Source of the DNA: an uncultured Bacilli bacterium | GTDB taxonomy: Bacteria; Bacillota_I; Bacilli_A; RF39; UBA660 | NCBI GenBank assembly: GCA_944332295.1 | Contig: CALVJR010000011.1 | Span: 1 to 32,395 of the forward strand | Length of the DNA stretch: 32,395 nt | Reading direction: 5' to 3' | In this document: piece by piece, positions 7,676-16,450 of the stretch | Layout of the letters: every line of letters starts with the position of its first letter | How positions within the stretch are numbered: position 1 is the stretch's first letter | Notes under the pieces: model-generated | The model's database searches: none | What the model saw: only the letters and a program-made list of their open reading frames with translations | Told to the model about the DNA's origin: nothing | Translations under genes and position numbers: made by a program

Positions 7676-8425
7676 ATGAAAAAAGTAATAAACTTCCTAA
7701 TATGCTTAATGCTTATTATAGGAATTGCTGGCTGTGGCAATAAACGCATGGAACAAACAGAAAACGAGAAATTTACGACGGTAAATACTTTGGATGACGG
7801 GCGGAAAATTTATTTTGCACTTGATATACCTTATCGTGATAGTAATTTAAGTATGTCTTTTACTAATAACGATATATCAGTAGATGAATTTTTAAACAAG
7901 TTAGAGTACATCGATACATGGAAAGATGGTGGTTCTAAGGTTTATAAATATAACAAAAGTAACGAAGTGTTTGGTAATGATAATTTTTATGTAGTAGCAT
8001 GTAATAGTATGGATAATATCAAGGATATCTATGTTGCAAAACATTTAGAAAGCTTAAGTGATTTGTGTAGTATAAAAATAAATGATTTGGATGGTGTTTC
8101 TATGACAATAAAAGAAATTATGGACACCAAAGCAGTAGTAATCATAACAGATACAAGTGATAGAGAAAATATTTATGGTGAAGAATATCGAATTGATAAA
8201 AAAGAAAATGATGTCTGGGTCACTTTAGATACCGTTACGAATGAAGATGTTGTATGGAATTCTATTGGCTATTCTGTAGGGGATGATTATACATTAGAGT
8301 TTAGTATTGATTGGAAAGATGTTTATGGAGTTTTAGAAAGTGGAAAATATAGAATTGTAAAAAGTACTTCTGAAGCAGGAGAAGGAACTACTCATTATAT
8401 AACGAGCGAATTTGTCATAAAGTAA
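7676..8425 (+). CDS. Lipoprotein with C-terminal Ig-like domain
   Basis: The 249-aa product has a lipoprotein signal peptide: KK, a hydrophobic core, and the lipobox IAGC with Cys20 as the lipidation site. Residues 25-135 form a region of unknown fold. Residues 136-249 look like the bacterial Ig-like domain common in Bacillota lipoproteins (SMTIKEIMDTKAVVIITDTS, YGEEYRIDKKENDVWVTL, IDWKDVYGVLESGKYRIVK). It should be anchored on the outer face of the membrane. AAAGGAG is 7 nt before the start. Its position before an ABC/two-component module suggests, but does not show, a link to envelope stress or peptide binding. Confidence 0.82.
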   Translation: MKKVINFLICLMLIIGIAGCGNKRMEQTENEKFTTVNTLDDGRKIYFALDIPYRDSNLSMSFTNNDISVDEFLNKLEYIDTWKDGGSKVYKYNKSNEVFGNDNFYVVACNSMDNIKDIYVAKHLESLSDLCSIKINDLDGVSMTIKEIMDTKAVVIITDTSDRENIYGEEYRIDKKENDVWVTLDTVTNEDVVWNSIGYSVGDDYTLEFSIDWKDVYGVLESGKYRIVKSTSEAGEGTTHYITSEFVIK

Positions 8426-8482
8426 TAATGATTAAGTTTCTTCTTTTTAACGGAAAGAGTGTAATATTAAATAAATAGAGTC

Positions 8483-8506
8483 TATCAGTCTAGTGATATA
8501 TTTTTT
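8483..8506 (+). terminator. Weak hairpin and T run
   Basis: TATCA (8483-8487) pairs with TGATA (8494-8498) around a 6-nt loop, with TTTTTT at 8501-8506. The stem is only 5 bp, so this is a tentative terminator for the lipoprotein gene. Confidence 0.3.
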
Positions 8507-8521
8507 AAAAATGTATAAAAA

Positions 8522-8561
8522 GTCACTTACTTGTCACTTGCATTATCATATACTTATCACT
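8522..8561 (+). promoter_or_regulatory. Direct-repeat operator upstream of ABC module 1
   Basis: GTCACTT occurs at 8522-8528 and 8533-8539, exactly 11 bp apart, and a related ATCACT follows at 8556-8561, about two turns further. One-turn direct repeats are how OmpR-family regulators bind DNA, and such a regulator is encoded at 11882. TTGTCA (8531-8536) may also serve as a -35 box. The link to that regulator is inference. Confidence 0.45.
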
Positions 8562-8577
8562 AAGAAAGGAAGATAGT

Positions 8578-9249
8578 ATGGAAATATTAAAAGTAGAACA
8601 TCTTTCCAAAGTCTATGGGAAAGGTGAAAATAAAGTAGTTGCTTTAGATGATGTTTCTTTTTCAGTAGAAAAAGGAGAGTTTGTTGCAATCGTTGGAGCA
8701 TCTGGTTCTGGTAAATCTACATTACTGCATTTAATTGGTGGAGTAGATAGACCAACGGAAGGAGAAGTGTTTATTGCTGGTAAAAATATTTATCAGTTAA
8801 ATGATGATAAACTAGCTATTTTTAGAAGAAGACAAATAGGGCTAGTTTATCAATTCTATAATTTAATACCAATATTAAATGTAGAAGAAAATATTACATT
8901 GCCATTAGAATTAGATAATCGGGAAGTAGATAGAGAAAATTTAGAAAACTTATTAAAATTATTAGGATTAGAAAATAGAAGAGATCATTTGCCTAATGAA
9001 TTATCTGGCGGTCAGCAACAAAGAACATCTATTGGTAGAGCTTTGATTACGAATCCGTCCATTCTTTTAGCAGATGAGCCAACTGGTAACTTAGATTCTA
9101 AGGCTAGCGATGAGATTGTCGCTTTATTGAAAAAGTCAAATAAAGATTATAATCAAACTATTATTATGATTACCCATAATATGGAAATAGCGAGTGCTGC
9201 AGATAGAATTATTAGGATAGAAGACGGAAAGATTGTTAAGGAGGATTAG
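8578..9249 (+). CDS. ABC transporter ATP-binding protein (MacB/LolD-like), module 1
   Basis: The 223-aa ATPase has Walker A GASGSGKST (40-48), the Q-loop in VYQFYNL, signature LSGGQQQR (142-149), Walker B ILLADEP (162-168) and the H-loop ITHN. Close spacing to the FtsX-type permease (stop and next ATG 2 nt apart) shows that they form one transporter. In this superfamily the ATPase drives mechanotransmission by the permease rather than classic transmembrane pumping, often in bacitracin or lantibiotic resistance, or lipoprotein release. AAAGGAAG lies 6 nt before the start. Confidence 0.92.
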   Translation: MEILKVEHLSKVYGKGENKVVALDDVSFSVEKGEFVAIVGASGSGKSTLLHLIGGVDRPTEGEVFIAGKNIYQLNDDKLAIFRRRQIGLVYQFYNLIPILNVEENITLPLELDNREVDRENLENLLKLLGLENRRDHLPNELSGGQQQRTSIGRALITNPSILLADEPTGNLDSKASDEIVALLKKSNKDYNQTIIMITHNMEIASAADRIIRIEDGKIVKED

Positions 9250-9251
9250 TT

Positions 9252-11828
9252 ATGAAAATACTTAACAAGCTATCGAAGAAAAATCTATTACTAAATAAAA
9301 AAAGAAGCATTGGTACACTCATTGGAATTATTTTATCTGTTGCCCTAATTTGTGCAACTGTAGGACTATTTATTAGTTTTCGAACAGCTTTAATAGAGTC
9401 AGCTATTGCTAGTAGAGGTAATTACCATATTGCTTTATATAATGAGTCCGAAGAAAAATTAAAAGTATTAAAGAATAACCGTGATGTTGCGAGAATTGAT
9501 ATTTTATATGATATAGGATATTCTAAGTTTCTCGATGCAACAGAAGACCGTCCTTATATTCATTTATATTCTTATCAGGATACGAAATCTTTTTCTAACT
9601 TAGCTATCCAATTAGTAGATGGAGCATATCCTAAAGATAAAAATGAACTTCTTATTAGTGAAGAGTTGTATCTTATGAATAAGGATAAATACGCCATAGG
9701 TAATACAATTACCTTAAATGTTGGACAAAGAAAAACTTTAGATAATTATATCATGACGAAAGAAAATCCTAAGACAGAAGAAGAGGTAATTGCTGATTCT
9801 TTCGAGATGACATTTGTGATTACAGGAATTATGGAAAGAGATTATGAACTAGATCCACATGGAGATCCTGGAATTAGTGCTCTTACGGTAGACCTCGATA
9901 ATCAAGAAATTACGAATCAAGATAGTATTTTCTATATTCGTATTCAAAAACCTACAGACTATGAAAAAACATTTTCTGAAATTTTAGGAAAAACCTTTCA
10001 TAGTAATTCTGAAAATTCAACAGAAGAATATTCTCTTAATACAGAGTTATTAAGATGGCAAGCACTAAGATTTGATTCTCGTACTACTTCTATGCTTTAT
10101 TCTGTAATGATTGTTGTCTTAGCAATTATTGTAGGGACTAGCATCTTTTGTATCAAGAATTCTTTTGATATTTCGGTTACTGAGAAAAAGAAAAGTTATG
10201 GGATGTTAGCAAGTGCTGGAGCAACTAAAAAGCAGATTAGAAAAAGTGTAGTGACGGAAGGTTTTATGCTAGGAATGATTGGAATTCCTTTAGGTATTTT
10301 ATCTGGTTATCTTGCCGTATTTATTTTAGTAGGACTAGTAAACTCATTAATTGGAGACTTTATCAATAATGAAGTAACATTTAAGTTTTCAGTGTCTTTA
10401 TTACCAGTAGTCTTGTCTATTATTTTAGGATTTGTTACGATTTATTTATCAAGTATTAGTGCTGCAAAAAAGGCAAGTCGTGTGAGTCCTATTGATTTGA
10501 TAAGAAATAGGGAAGATGTTAAAATAAATAAGAAAAAATTAAAAACTCCGTTTTGGGTAAAAAAGATATTTCATATTGGTGGAGTAATTGCTTATAAGAA
10601 CTTAAAAAGAAGTAAGAAGAAATATCGTACAACAGTAATATCTTTAGCAGTTAGTGTATTTGTGTTTATTAGTATGAATACATTTATGTATTATACTTTC
10701 AGAGTAACGAGTACTTATTATGATGATTTAGATTACAATGTAATGATTACATCAAGTTTTGAAGATACTCCAAAAATGGAAGATGCTTTAAAAGTAAAAG
10801 GTACTGACGATTATACAATGTTATATCAAAGTTCTCTTACTACTGATGGTTATTTGGAGATAGATGATTTGTCTAAATTGACTGACTTTGCAAATGATAT
10901 TTTAGAAGAAGGATTAAGAGAACAAGGATGTTATGATGAGAAAAAAGATCCTTTTGCTATGAATTGTGATAAAAAACGTCAAATGAATATTATTGGTATG
11001 GATGAAAAATCTTTTAAAGAGTATGTAGATAAATTTGGTTTAAATTATAATAGTGTGAAAAATAAAGGGGTTTTAGTAAATGATTATTCATATATTAATG
11101 CTGAAGGTATTCGAATAGAAAAAGGTATTTATAATTATAAAAAGGATGAGACAATCAAAGGTACTTATAATGGTAGTCCATTAGAAATTGGTGTTTCAGA
11201 AGTTACAAATGTAAGACCAAGTGGACTTGAAAACTTTTGGGATTCTGGCGGATATTTAATTGTATCAGAAGAAGAATATCATGATTTGAGTTTTACTCCT
11301 TACATTTTAACAATTAATGCTGATGATCCTGCACAAGTTACTTTAGATATTAATAATGAAGTACCAGAATTAAGTGCAGTAAATATAGGAGAAAATGCTC
11401 AAGCAGAAAGATCTGTTTATCTACTTACAGCCATATTCTTATATGGATTTATTGTAGTAATTACTTTGATTGGGATAACTAATATATTTAATACAATAAC
11501 ATCTAATTTAGAGCTTAGACAAAAAGAGTTTGCAATGCTTAAAAGTGTTGGTATGACAAGAAAAGAATTTAATCGAATGATTAATTTAGAAACGATATTC
11601 TATTCAATAAAGGCACTTATATATGGTGTAGCATTAGGTTCAATAGGTTCATATTTAGTATATCTTGCAACAGCAAGTAAATTGGATTATGGTTATCATT
11701 TTCCACTTTCAGCAACCATTATTTCGATTGTTGCAGTATTCATATTAGTATTTATTATTATGAAGTATTCTATGAATAAGATTAATAAACAAAATATTAT
11801 AGAAACGATTAGAAAAGATAATATTTAA
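9252..11828 (+). CDS. FtsX/MacB-type ABC permease, two FtsX domains, module 1
   Basis: The 858-aa product has TM1 at about 18-42, a large extracytoplasmic domain (about 45-270), an FtsX core of three segments (about 278-300, 330-360, 378-402), then a second unit: TM5 at about 459-483, a second extracytoplasmic domain (about 485-725) and three final segments (about 733-757, 782-806, 817-838). The cytoplasmic loops carry LASAGATKKQIRKSV and LKSVGMTRKEFNRMI, the paired coupling motifs of FtsX domains. It works with the ATPase encoded just before it. The substrate is unknown; the downstream sensor-regulator pair suggests an envelope-acting peptide or a related stress signal. GGAGG at 9239-9244 is the ribosome site inside the ATPase gene. 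Confidence 0.88.
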   Translation: MKILNKLSKKNLLLNKKRSIGTLIGIILSVALICATVGLFISFRTALIESAIASRGNYHIALYNESEEKLKVLKNNRDVARIDILYDIGYSKFLDATEDRPYIHLYSYQDTKSFSNLAIQLVDGAYPKDKNELLISEELYLMNKDKYAIGNTITLNVGQRKTLDNYIMTKENPKTEEEVIADSFEMTFVITGIMERDYELDPHGDPGISALTVDLDNQEITNQDSIFYIRIQKPTDYEKTFSEILGKTFHSNSENSTEEYSLNTELLRWQALRFDSRTTSMLYSVMIVVLAIIVGTSIFCIKNSFDISVTEKKKSYGMLASAGATKKQIRKSVVTEGFMLGMIGIPLGILSGYLAVFILVGLVNSLIGDFINNEVTFKFSVSLLPVVLSIILGFVTIYLSSISAAKKASRVSPIDLIRNREDVKINKKKLKTPFWVKKIFHIGGVIAYKNLKRSKKKYRTTVISLAVSVFVFISMNTFMYYTFRVTSTYYDDLDYNVMITSSFEDTPKMEDALKVKGTDDYTMLYQSSLTTDGYLEIDDLSKLTDFANDILEEGLREQGCYDEKKDPFAMNCDKKRQMNIIGMDEKSFKEYVDKFGLNYNSVKNKGVLVNDYSYINAEGIRIEKGIYNYKKDETIKGTYNGSPLEIGVSEVTNVRPSGLENFWDSGGYLIVSEEEYHDLSFTPYILTINADDPAQVTLDINNEVPELSAVNIGENAQAERSVYLLTAIFLYGFIVVITLIGITNIFNTITSNLELRQKEFAMLKSVGMTRKEFNRMINLETIFYSIKALIYGVALGSIGSYLVYLATASKLDYGYHFPLSATIISIVAVFILVFIIMKYSMNKINKQNIIETIRKDNI

Positions 11829-11849
11829 AGGGAATTATTTCCCTTTTTT
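11827..11849 (+). terminator. Rho-independent terminator inside module 1
   Basis: AAGGGAA (11828-11834) pairs with TTCCCTT (11839-11845) around a 4-nt loop, followed by T to 11849. It directly follows the permease stop codon and separates transporter from regulator transcription. Confidence 0.85.
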
Positions 11850-11857
11850 GCTATAAT
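11849..11857 (+). promoter_or_regulatory. Extended -10 promoter of the regulator-kinase pair
   Basis: TGCTATAAT (11849-11857) starts in the last T of the terminator and lies 24 nt before the regulator ATG. It gives the two-component genes their own, probably constitutive, expression. Confidence 0.65.
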
Positions 11858-11881
11858 AAGAGTAGATAGAAAGGAGTACGT

Positions 11882-12544
11882 ATGAATATTTTACTTATTG
11901 AGGATAATGAAAATATTAGTAATGGATTAAAATATTCGTTAGAAAAAGAAAAATATCATGTTATGGTATGTGCAAGCATAGAAGATACTATTAACTATTT
12001 AGAAGAAAATAATTCTATCGATTTTGCTGTTATAGATGTCTCTTTACCAGATGGAAACGGATTTGATTTATATCAAAAATATATTAAAGGCAAGAATATT
12101 CCTAGTATTTTTTTGACTGCTAGAGATAGCGAAGATGATATTGTTAAGGGATTAGAACTTGGTGCAGAAGATTATATGACAAAACCATTTTCAACAAGAG
12201 AGTTATTAGCACGTATTAAAAGAAATATTATGAAAAAACAAAATAATACTATTATCACTATTCAAGATATTAGTTTTGATCTTGATAAAATGGAAGTAAG
12301 TAAAAATAATAAAGTAATTCCATTAACGAGGTTAGAAATTAAAATTTTATATTTATTATTTACTAATTTAGGACGAGTTGTTAGAAGAGATTATATGATA
12401 GAAAAAATCTGGGAATGGACGGGAAATGATGTTAATGATAATACCGTTACTGTCTATTTAAAAAGAATTAGAGAAAAGTTACAAACAGATATTATTATCA
12501 CGATTAAAGGAATAGGGTATAGGATTGATGATGTTAGAAAATAA
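11882..12544 (+). CDS. OmpR-family response regulator, module 1
   Basis: The 220-aa product has a receiver domain (1-115) with acidic pocket Glu7-Asp8, phospho-accepting Asp52 in VIDVSLPDG, a Thr in FLTAR and Lys in YMTKPFS, then a winged-helix DNA-binding domain (about 125-218: LTRLEIKILYLLFTNLGRVV, VTVYLKRIREKL, IKGIGYRI). It is phosphorylated by the kinase whose gene overlaps its 3' end. The likely target is the 11-bp-spaced repeat before the ABC genes. AAAGGAG is 5-6 nt before the start. Confidence 0.93.
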   Translation: MNILLIEDNENISNGLKYSLEKEKYHVMVCASIEDTINYLEENNSIDFAVIDVSLPDGNGFDLYQKYIKGKNIPSIFLTARDSEDDIVKGLELGAEDYMTKPFSTRELLARIKRNIMKKQNNTIITIQDISFDLDKMEVSKNNKVIPLTRLEIKILYLLFTNLGRVVRRDYMIEKIWEWTGNDVNDNTVTVYLKRIREKLQTDIIITIKGIGYRIDDVRK

Positions 12545-13751
12545 AATACATTTAAAAAAATATTTATGTTTGTCTTTTCTTGTTCTATTTATTTTTATGA
12601 TTCTTGCTAATTTCTTCTTTTTCTATCAATATAGAACTTATACAAAGAATTATAATTACAAGCTGGGTACAGTCATTTCTTTAGTAAAAGAAGAATACCC
12701 TAAGGTAAAAGAAGAAGATTTAATCGCAATATTAAACAGTAAGGATATCCCTGTTGATGATATTTTTCATGAGTATGGAATTGATATAGATAAAGAATCT
12801 TTTATTTTAGAAAATAATCAAAAATTTAGTTTATTTTGTATTATTTATAATGTATTATTGATTGCTGCTACAGGTAGTTTATTATTTCTTTATTTACATC
12901 ATGAGAAAAAGCAAGATAAAGAGATAAGAAAATTAGTTGCTTGTATGGAAGAGATTAATAAGAAAAACTATGCAATTGATATTGATGAAAACTCAGAAGA
13001 TGAGTTATCTATCTTAAAGAATGAGATTTATAAAACTATGATTATGCTAAAAGAAGTTGCCAGTAACTCAGAAGAAGATAAATTAAAATTGAAAGATTCT
13101 TTATCTGATATCTCTCATCAGTTAAAGACACCACTTACCTCTATTAATATTATGTTAGATAATATCTTAGAAGATAAAGAGATGGATAGTGCTACGAAGG
13201 AAAAATTTATAGTAAATATCAAACGAGAAATTACTAATATTAGTTCATTAGTAGGTGAATTGTTAAAACTATCAAAGTTTGATGCGAATGTAGTAACTAT
13301 GGAGAAAAAAGAAGTATCACTAAAAGAGTTGGTAAGGCTTGCTATCTTAAATGTAGAAATGATGGCAGAGCTTAAGAATATAGAAATTAAAGTAGAATAT
13401 TCTAACGAAGGTAAAATTCAGGGTGATTTAAAATGGCAAGCAGAAGCAATTACTAATATTTTAAAAAATTGTATAGAACATTCTAAGGAAAAGTCTAGAC
13501 TTTTAATCAAGATAGATACCAATAAAGTATATTCTTCTATTTCTATTAAAGATTATGGAAAAGGTATTGCAAAAAAAGATTTGCCACATATATTTGAACG
13601 TTTTTACAAAGGAAAAAACTCTTCCTCTGACAGTGTAGGAATTGGTCTTTCTCTTGCTAAGGCTATCATTGAGAAAAATAATGGCACTATTACAGTAGAT
13701 TCCAAGGAAGGATATGGTACTACATTTACAATAAAGTATTATCTATGGTAA
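12531..13751 (+). CDS. Sensor histidine kinase, module 1
   Basis: The ~406-aa kinase has TM1 at about 11-33, a short extracellular loop of about 65 residues, TM2 at about 100-122, a linker, the H-box SDISHQLKTPLTS (His196) and an ATPase domain with an N-box (NILKNCIEHS), G1 (DYGKGI) and G2 (GIGLSLAKAI). The small sensor loop suggests that it either senses within the membrane or takes its signal from the ABC transporter. Three starts are possible in a row: TTG 12525, ATG 12528 and ATG 12531; AGG at 12521-12523 fits 12531 best. It overlaps the regulator gene by about 14 nt, so they are translationally coupled. Confidence 0.9.
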   Translation: MLENKIHLKKYLCLSFLVLFIFMILANFFFFYQYRTYTKNYNYKLGTVISLVKEEYPKVKEEDLIAILNSKDIPVDDIFHEYGIDIDKESFILENNQKFSLFCIIYNVLLIAATGSLLFLYLHHEKKQDKEIRKLVACMEEINKKNYAIDIDENSEDELSILKNEIYKTMIMLKEVASNSEEDKLKLKDSLSDISHQLKTPLTSINIMLDNILEDKEMDSATKEKFIVNIKREITNISSLVGELLKLSKFDANVVTMEKKEVSLKELVRLAILNVEMMAELKNIEIKVEYSNEGKIQGDLKWQAEAITNILKNCIEHSKEKSRLLIKIDTNKVYSSISIKDYGKGIAKKDLPHIFERFYKGKNSSSDSVGIGLSLAKAIIEKNNGTITVDSKEGYGTTFTIKYYLW

Positions 13752-13835
13752 TAAATAGGTTAAGTTTTACTATTCATATAAGAAAAAAGATATTATAATA
13801 ATGATAAATAAGAAGTAATAATTAGGAGTATAGAG

Positions 13836-14252
13836 ATGATAAATATTGAGTATAAGAAAAAAATAGGAAAAGAGTTGGATGATTTTATAGGTAGAGAATT
13901 TGATAAGTATGCAATTCAAAATGGTGTTACTTGTAATTATCAATCTTTTCATTTTGTCGCAACAGAAGATAATAAAGTAATTGGAATTATTACAGGACAT
14001 ACTTATTATCAAGAAGTACATATTAGTAATCTTATCATATTAGAAGAATACCGAAAAAAACATCTTGGAACAAAATTAGTAAAAGCAGTAGAAGAATATT
14101 ATAAAGATAAGGAATTTGAAAATATTAATCTTACTACTTATCAGTTTCAAGCACCTGAGTTTTATAAAAAGTGTGGATTTCAAGTGGAATTTATTCGAAA
14201 GAATAAGAAAAATCCTAAGCTTACTAAATATTTTTTAGTGAAATATTATTAA
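13836..14252 (+). CDS. GNAT family N-acetyltransferase
   Basis: The 138-aa product has the GNAT core: beta strands around EDNKVIGIITGHTYYQEVHI, then motif A LIILEEYRKKHLGTKLV (66-82; the acetyl-CoA pyrophosphate loop has Arg73 through Gly78), and motif B APEFYKKCGFQVEF (about 108-121). It transfers an acetyl group from acetyl-CoA to an unknown amine, which could be a small molecule or a protein N-terminus. TATAAT at 13794-13799 may be its promoter and TAGGAG the ribosome site (7-8 nt spacer). It begins a run of small accessory genes. Confidence 0.85.
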   Translation: MINIEYKKKIGKELDDFIGREFDKYAIQNGVTCNYQSFHFVATEDNKVIGIITGHTYYQEVHISNLIILEEYRKKHLGTKLVKAVEEYYKDKEFENINLTTYQFQAPEFYKKCGFQVEFIRKNKKNPKLTKYFLVKYY

Positions 14253-14347
14253 AAAAGTAAGAAGTTTTATTTATAAGATAAGTTATGAAATGATATCATT
14301 GAAGATTATAGGAGATGGCTATTGTTAGAAAGATTTAGTAGAGTTTT

Positions 14348-14890
14348 ATGATACAAGTAATAAAAAAATTAGATACTTCTTTATTAGATTTTCCACCTGT
14401 CATAGAATATTTAAGGCAATTTGAAAAATGGGAAATAGTAAATGAAGATATAAAGGAAGATAATGGCGAGGTTAATATATTATCTGAAAATGAATTAATA
14501 AGAATAATATATTTAAAGATGAGTACTGGTAAATGGTGGAGTATTTATAGATATCATTCGGATGGTATAAAATATGAGCAGATAGACGCAATATTATTTG
14601 ATGAAATAAAAGAAAATAAATATAATAAAATAATTAAATTTTCAGGGCATATAGAAGATGATACTTATTCTTATGTTACATGTTCAAGCTTTTCTTTTTT
14701 TAATAACGAAGTTATTCATAGTTGGAAGGAAACTAGAGTAGTACCAGTACAGGATTTATGCAAAATTCAATATTCTAAAGATATGAACTTAACAGAACTT
14801 GTCTTAATGACAGATAATAAAAGTCAAAATATTATAAAACAAGAGAATCAACAAGATATAAAAACATTAGTTTTAAAATTAGAAAAATAG
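14348..14890 (+). CDS. Hypothetical protein
   Basis: The 180-aa product is soluble, with no signal peptide or membrane segment, and I do not recognise its family. It has a Trp/Tyr-rich central part (KMSTGKWWSIYRYHSDGIKY at about 58-77) and an acidic-basic helical C-terminus. The start has only a weak GAG upstream, and an in-frame TAG lies six codons before, so it cannot extend far. A perfect 12-bp palindrome (AATGATATCATT, 14289-14300) sits in the 95-nt gap before it. It lies 24 nt before the P-loop gene, likely one transcript. Confidence 0.6.
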   Translation: MIQVIKKLDTSLLDFPPVIEYLRQFEKWEIVNEDIKEDNGEVNILSENELIRIIYLKMSTGKWWSIYRYHSDGIKYEQIDAILFDEIKENKYNKIIKFSGHIEDDTYSYVTCSSFSFFNNEVIHSWKETRVVPVQDLCKIQYSKDMNLTELVLMTDNKSQNIIKQENQQDIKTLVLKLEK

Positions 14891-14914
14891 AACTTTGTAA
14901 GGAGATAGAATTAA

Positions 14915-15460
14915 ATGAATAAAAAATTATATAATGAAAGTATAATTTTAATAGGCCCTTCTGGAGCAGGAAAATCGACTGTTGCTGAAGAACTTCATAA
15001 AATAACTAATATGCCAAGATTATGTTTAGATCAAATTGCAAATAAGGCTAGGAATACAGGACTTAAAAGTAAATTTAAGAGTGTGGATGAATTTAATTGC
15101 TATATGATTTCAGAAGTGTTAAAGCAAGCACAAGAGAATAATATGTATGGAATTGTAGATTTTGGAGCAGGACACTCTGTATATGATGATACTTTGATAT
15201 TTGAAGAAGTGAAATCAATGTTAGAGCCTTTTAAAAATATTATTTTATTACTTCCATGTGAAGATGAAAAAAGAGCTTTAGATATCATGAAAAATAGGTC
15301 TACTGGAGATACTAGAGATAATAAAAAGTTTTTAGAAAGCCCTTGCAATAAAGAGTTAGCAACTATGATTATATATGAAAATGGTAGACAGCCGTCAGAA
15401 ATTGCAGAAGAGATTATATCATGTGTTAAAGAAAAACAAGAAGAAATAAAACTAAAATAA
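14915..15460 (+). CDS. P-loop small-molecule kinase (shikimate/adenylate kinase-like)
   Basis: The 181-aa product has Walker A GPSGAGKST (14-22), an LDQIA segment (about 38-42) where shikimate-kinase-like enzymes bind substrate, a FGAGHSVYDD loop (about 85-94), and ILLLPCEDEKRALDIMKNR (about 109-127), which resembles the lid and arginine-bearing region of this fold. It should transfer phosphate from ATP to a small molecule, perhaps a nucleoside, sugar or antibiotic; the substrate is unknown. AAGGAG precedes the ATG by 11 nt. Its setting among resistance-type genes makes drug or metabolite modification possible. Confidence 0.7.
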   Translation: MNKKLYNESIILIGPSGAGKSTVAEELHKITNMPRLCLDQIANKARNTGLKSKFKSVDEFNCYMISEVLKQAQENNMYGIVDFGAGHSVYDDTLIFEEVKSMLEPFKNIILLLPCEDEKRALDIMKNRSTGDTRDNKKFLESPCNKELATMIIYENGRQPSEIAEEIISCVKEKQEEIKLK

Positions 15461-15503
15461 GATTTTATTGATTACAATTTATCAAATGGAAAAGGCTGAA
15501 TCT

Positions 15504-16013
15504 ATGAAATATAATAATAAATTAGAATTGATAGACACAATTAAAAGTAATGCGGATTTATTTATAAGAGAATGTTCTGATCTAAAAGATGAATTTATGG
15601 ATACAACTTATGAAGAAATAGAATATAGTCCTTATCAAATGTTAGCATTTTGTATTGGCTGGATGGATTTAGTTTTGTCTTGGGAAGAGGAAGAACTAAA
15701 AGGAATACAAGAAACACCGCTTGCTACTGAATGGAAATGGAATGATTTAGACTGGTTATATCAGAGTTTTTATGATAGATATAATAACAATTCTTTAAAA
15801 GAAATAATTGATAACTTTAATCAAAGAATAAATAGTATTATTCAGTTAATAAATAATTTATCTGATGAAGATTTATTTATAGAAGGCAGGCGAGGTTGGG
15901 CTAAGACAAATGGTAAAGAATTTAGTGTATGCAGATTAATACATTTAAATACGGTTTCTAATTTTAAAAATTTTAGAGGGAAAATTAGAAAATGGAAGAA
16001 GTTTCATAATTAA
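15504..16013 (+). CDS. ClbS/DfsB family four-helix bundle protein
   Basis: The 169-aa product matches the family in length and in motifs: MLAFCIGWMDLVLSWEEEE near 43-61, the WKWNDLDWLYQSFYDRY block, EDLFIEGRRGWAKTNG and the closing LIHLNTVSNFKNFRGKIRKW. ClbS is a cyclopropane hydrolase that protects producers of the genotoxin colibactin; most homologues (DfsB, formerly DUF1706) have unknown substrates. ATG 15504 is chosen over the earlier in-frame TTG 15468 and ATG 15486, because AAAGG (15491-15495) is correctly spaced and the length then fits. A self-protection role is an inference. Confidence 0.82.
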   Translation: MKYNNKLELIDTIKSNADLFIRECSDLKDEFMDTTYEEIEYSPYQMLAFCIGWMDLVLSWEEEELKGIQETPLATEWKWNDLDWLYQSFYDRYNNNSLKEIIDNFNQRINSIIQLINNLSDEDLFIEGRRGWAKTNGKEFSVCRLIHLNTVSNFKNFRGKIRKWKKFHN

Positions 16014-16052
16014 GAAATAGATTGTGATTTATAAACAGTAGGAGTGTTAAAT

Positions 16053-16439
16053 ATGGATAAACATAATGAAGAAAAAGATTTTATAAAAATAGAAGTAAAA
16101 GAATTAATTGATTGGAATGAGCCTAATGGAGAAGGGTGTATTGTATCAGATAAGATAACAAAAGATGGATATAAAGTTGGATATATGTATAGAGAAGAGC
16201 CTAATATGGATATGCCTGATAGTGGTTGGAGATTTATGGCGGGTAATGAGGATGATGAGTATATGAACAATCCTCATAATCATCATATATTTGCTATTAA
16301 TACCATTTGTAATTATGATTCAGATATCATCCCTTATTTGCATTCTAAAATAGGTTCTACTTATATAAGAGTAGATAATAAAAATTTTGAATTAGATGAT
16401 AGAACGAAACCGATATTTATAGATAAGCAAGAGAGATAA
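16053..16439 (+). CDS. Imm33/DUF2185 family protein
   Basis: The 128-aa product has the family's conserved blocks: CIVSDKITKDGYKVGYMYRE (29-48), DSGWRFMAGNEDDEYM (56-71), and FAINTICNYDSDIIPYL (80-96). DUF2185 is classed as Imm33, a predicted immunity protein of polymorphic toxin systems, but orphan copies such as this, with no toxin gene beside it, are common. The GTG at 16044 is part of the AGGAG ribosome site (16040-16044), so ATG 16053 is the right start. Confidence 0.82.
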   Translation: MDKHNEEKDFIKIEVKELIDWNEPNGEGCIVSDKITKDGYKVGYMYREEPNMDMPDSGWRFMAGNEDDEYMNNPHNHHIFAINTICNYDSDIIPYLHSKIGSTYIRVDNKNFELDDRTKPIFIDKQER

Positions 16440-16450
16440 GTGGTAGACTT

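Noticed and set aside
14289-14300. AATGATATCATT palindrome as an operator
   Set aside because: A 12-bp AT-rich palindrome is expected by chance at this composition, and nothing else marks it as a regulatory site; kept only as a note in the neighbouring gene entry.
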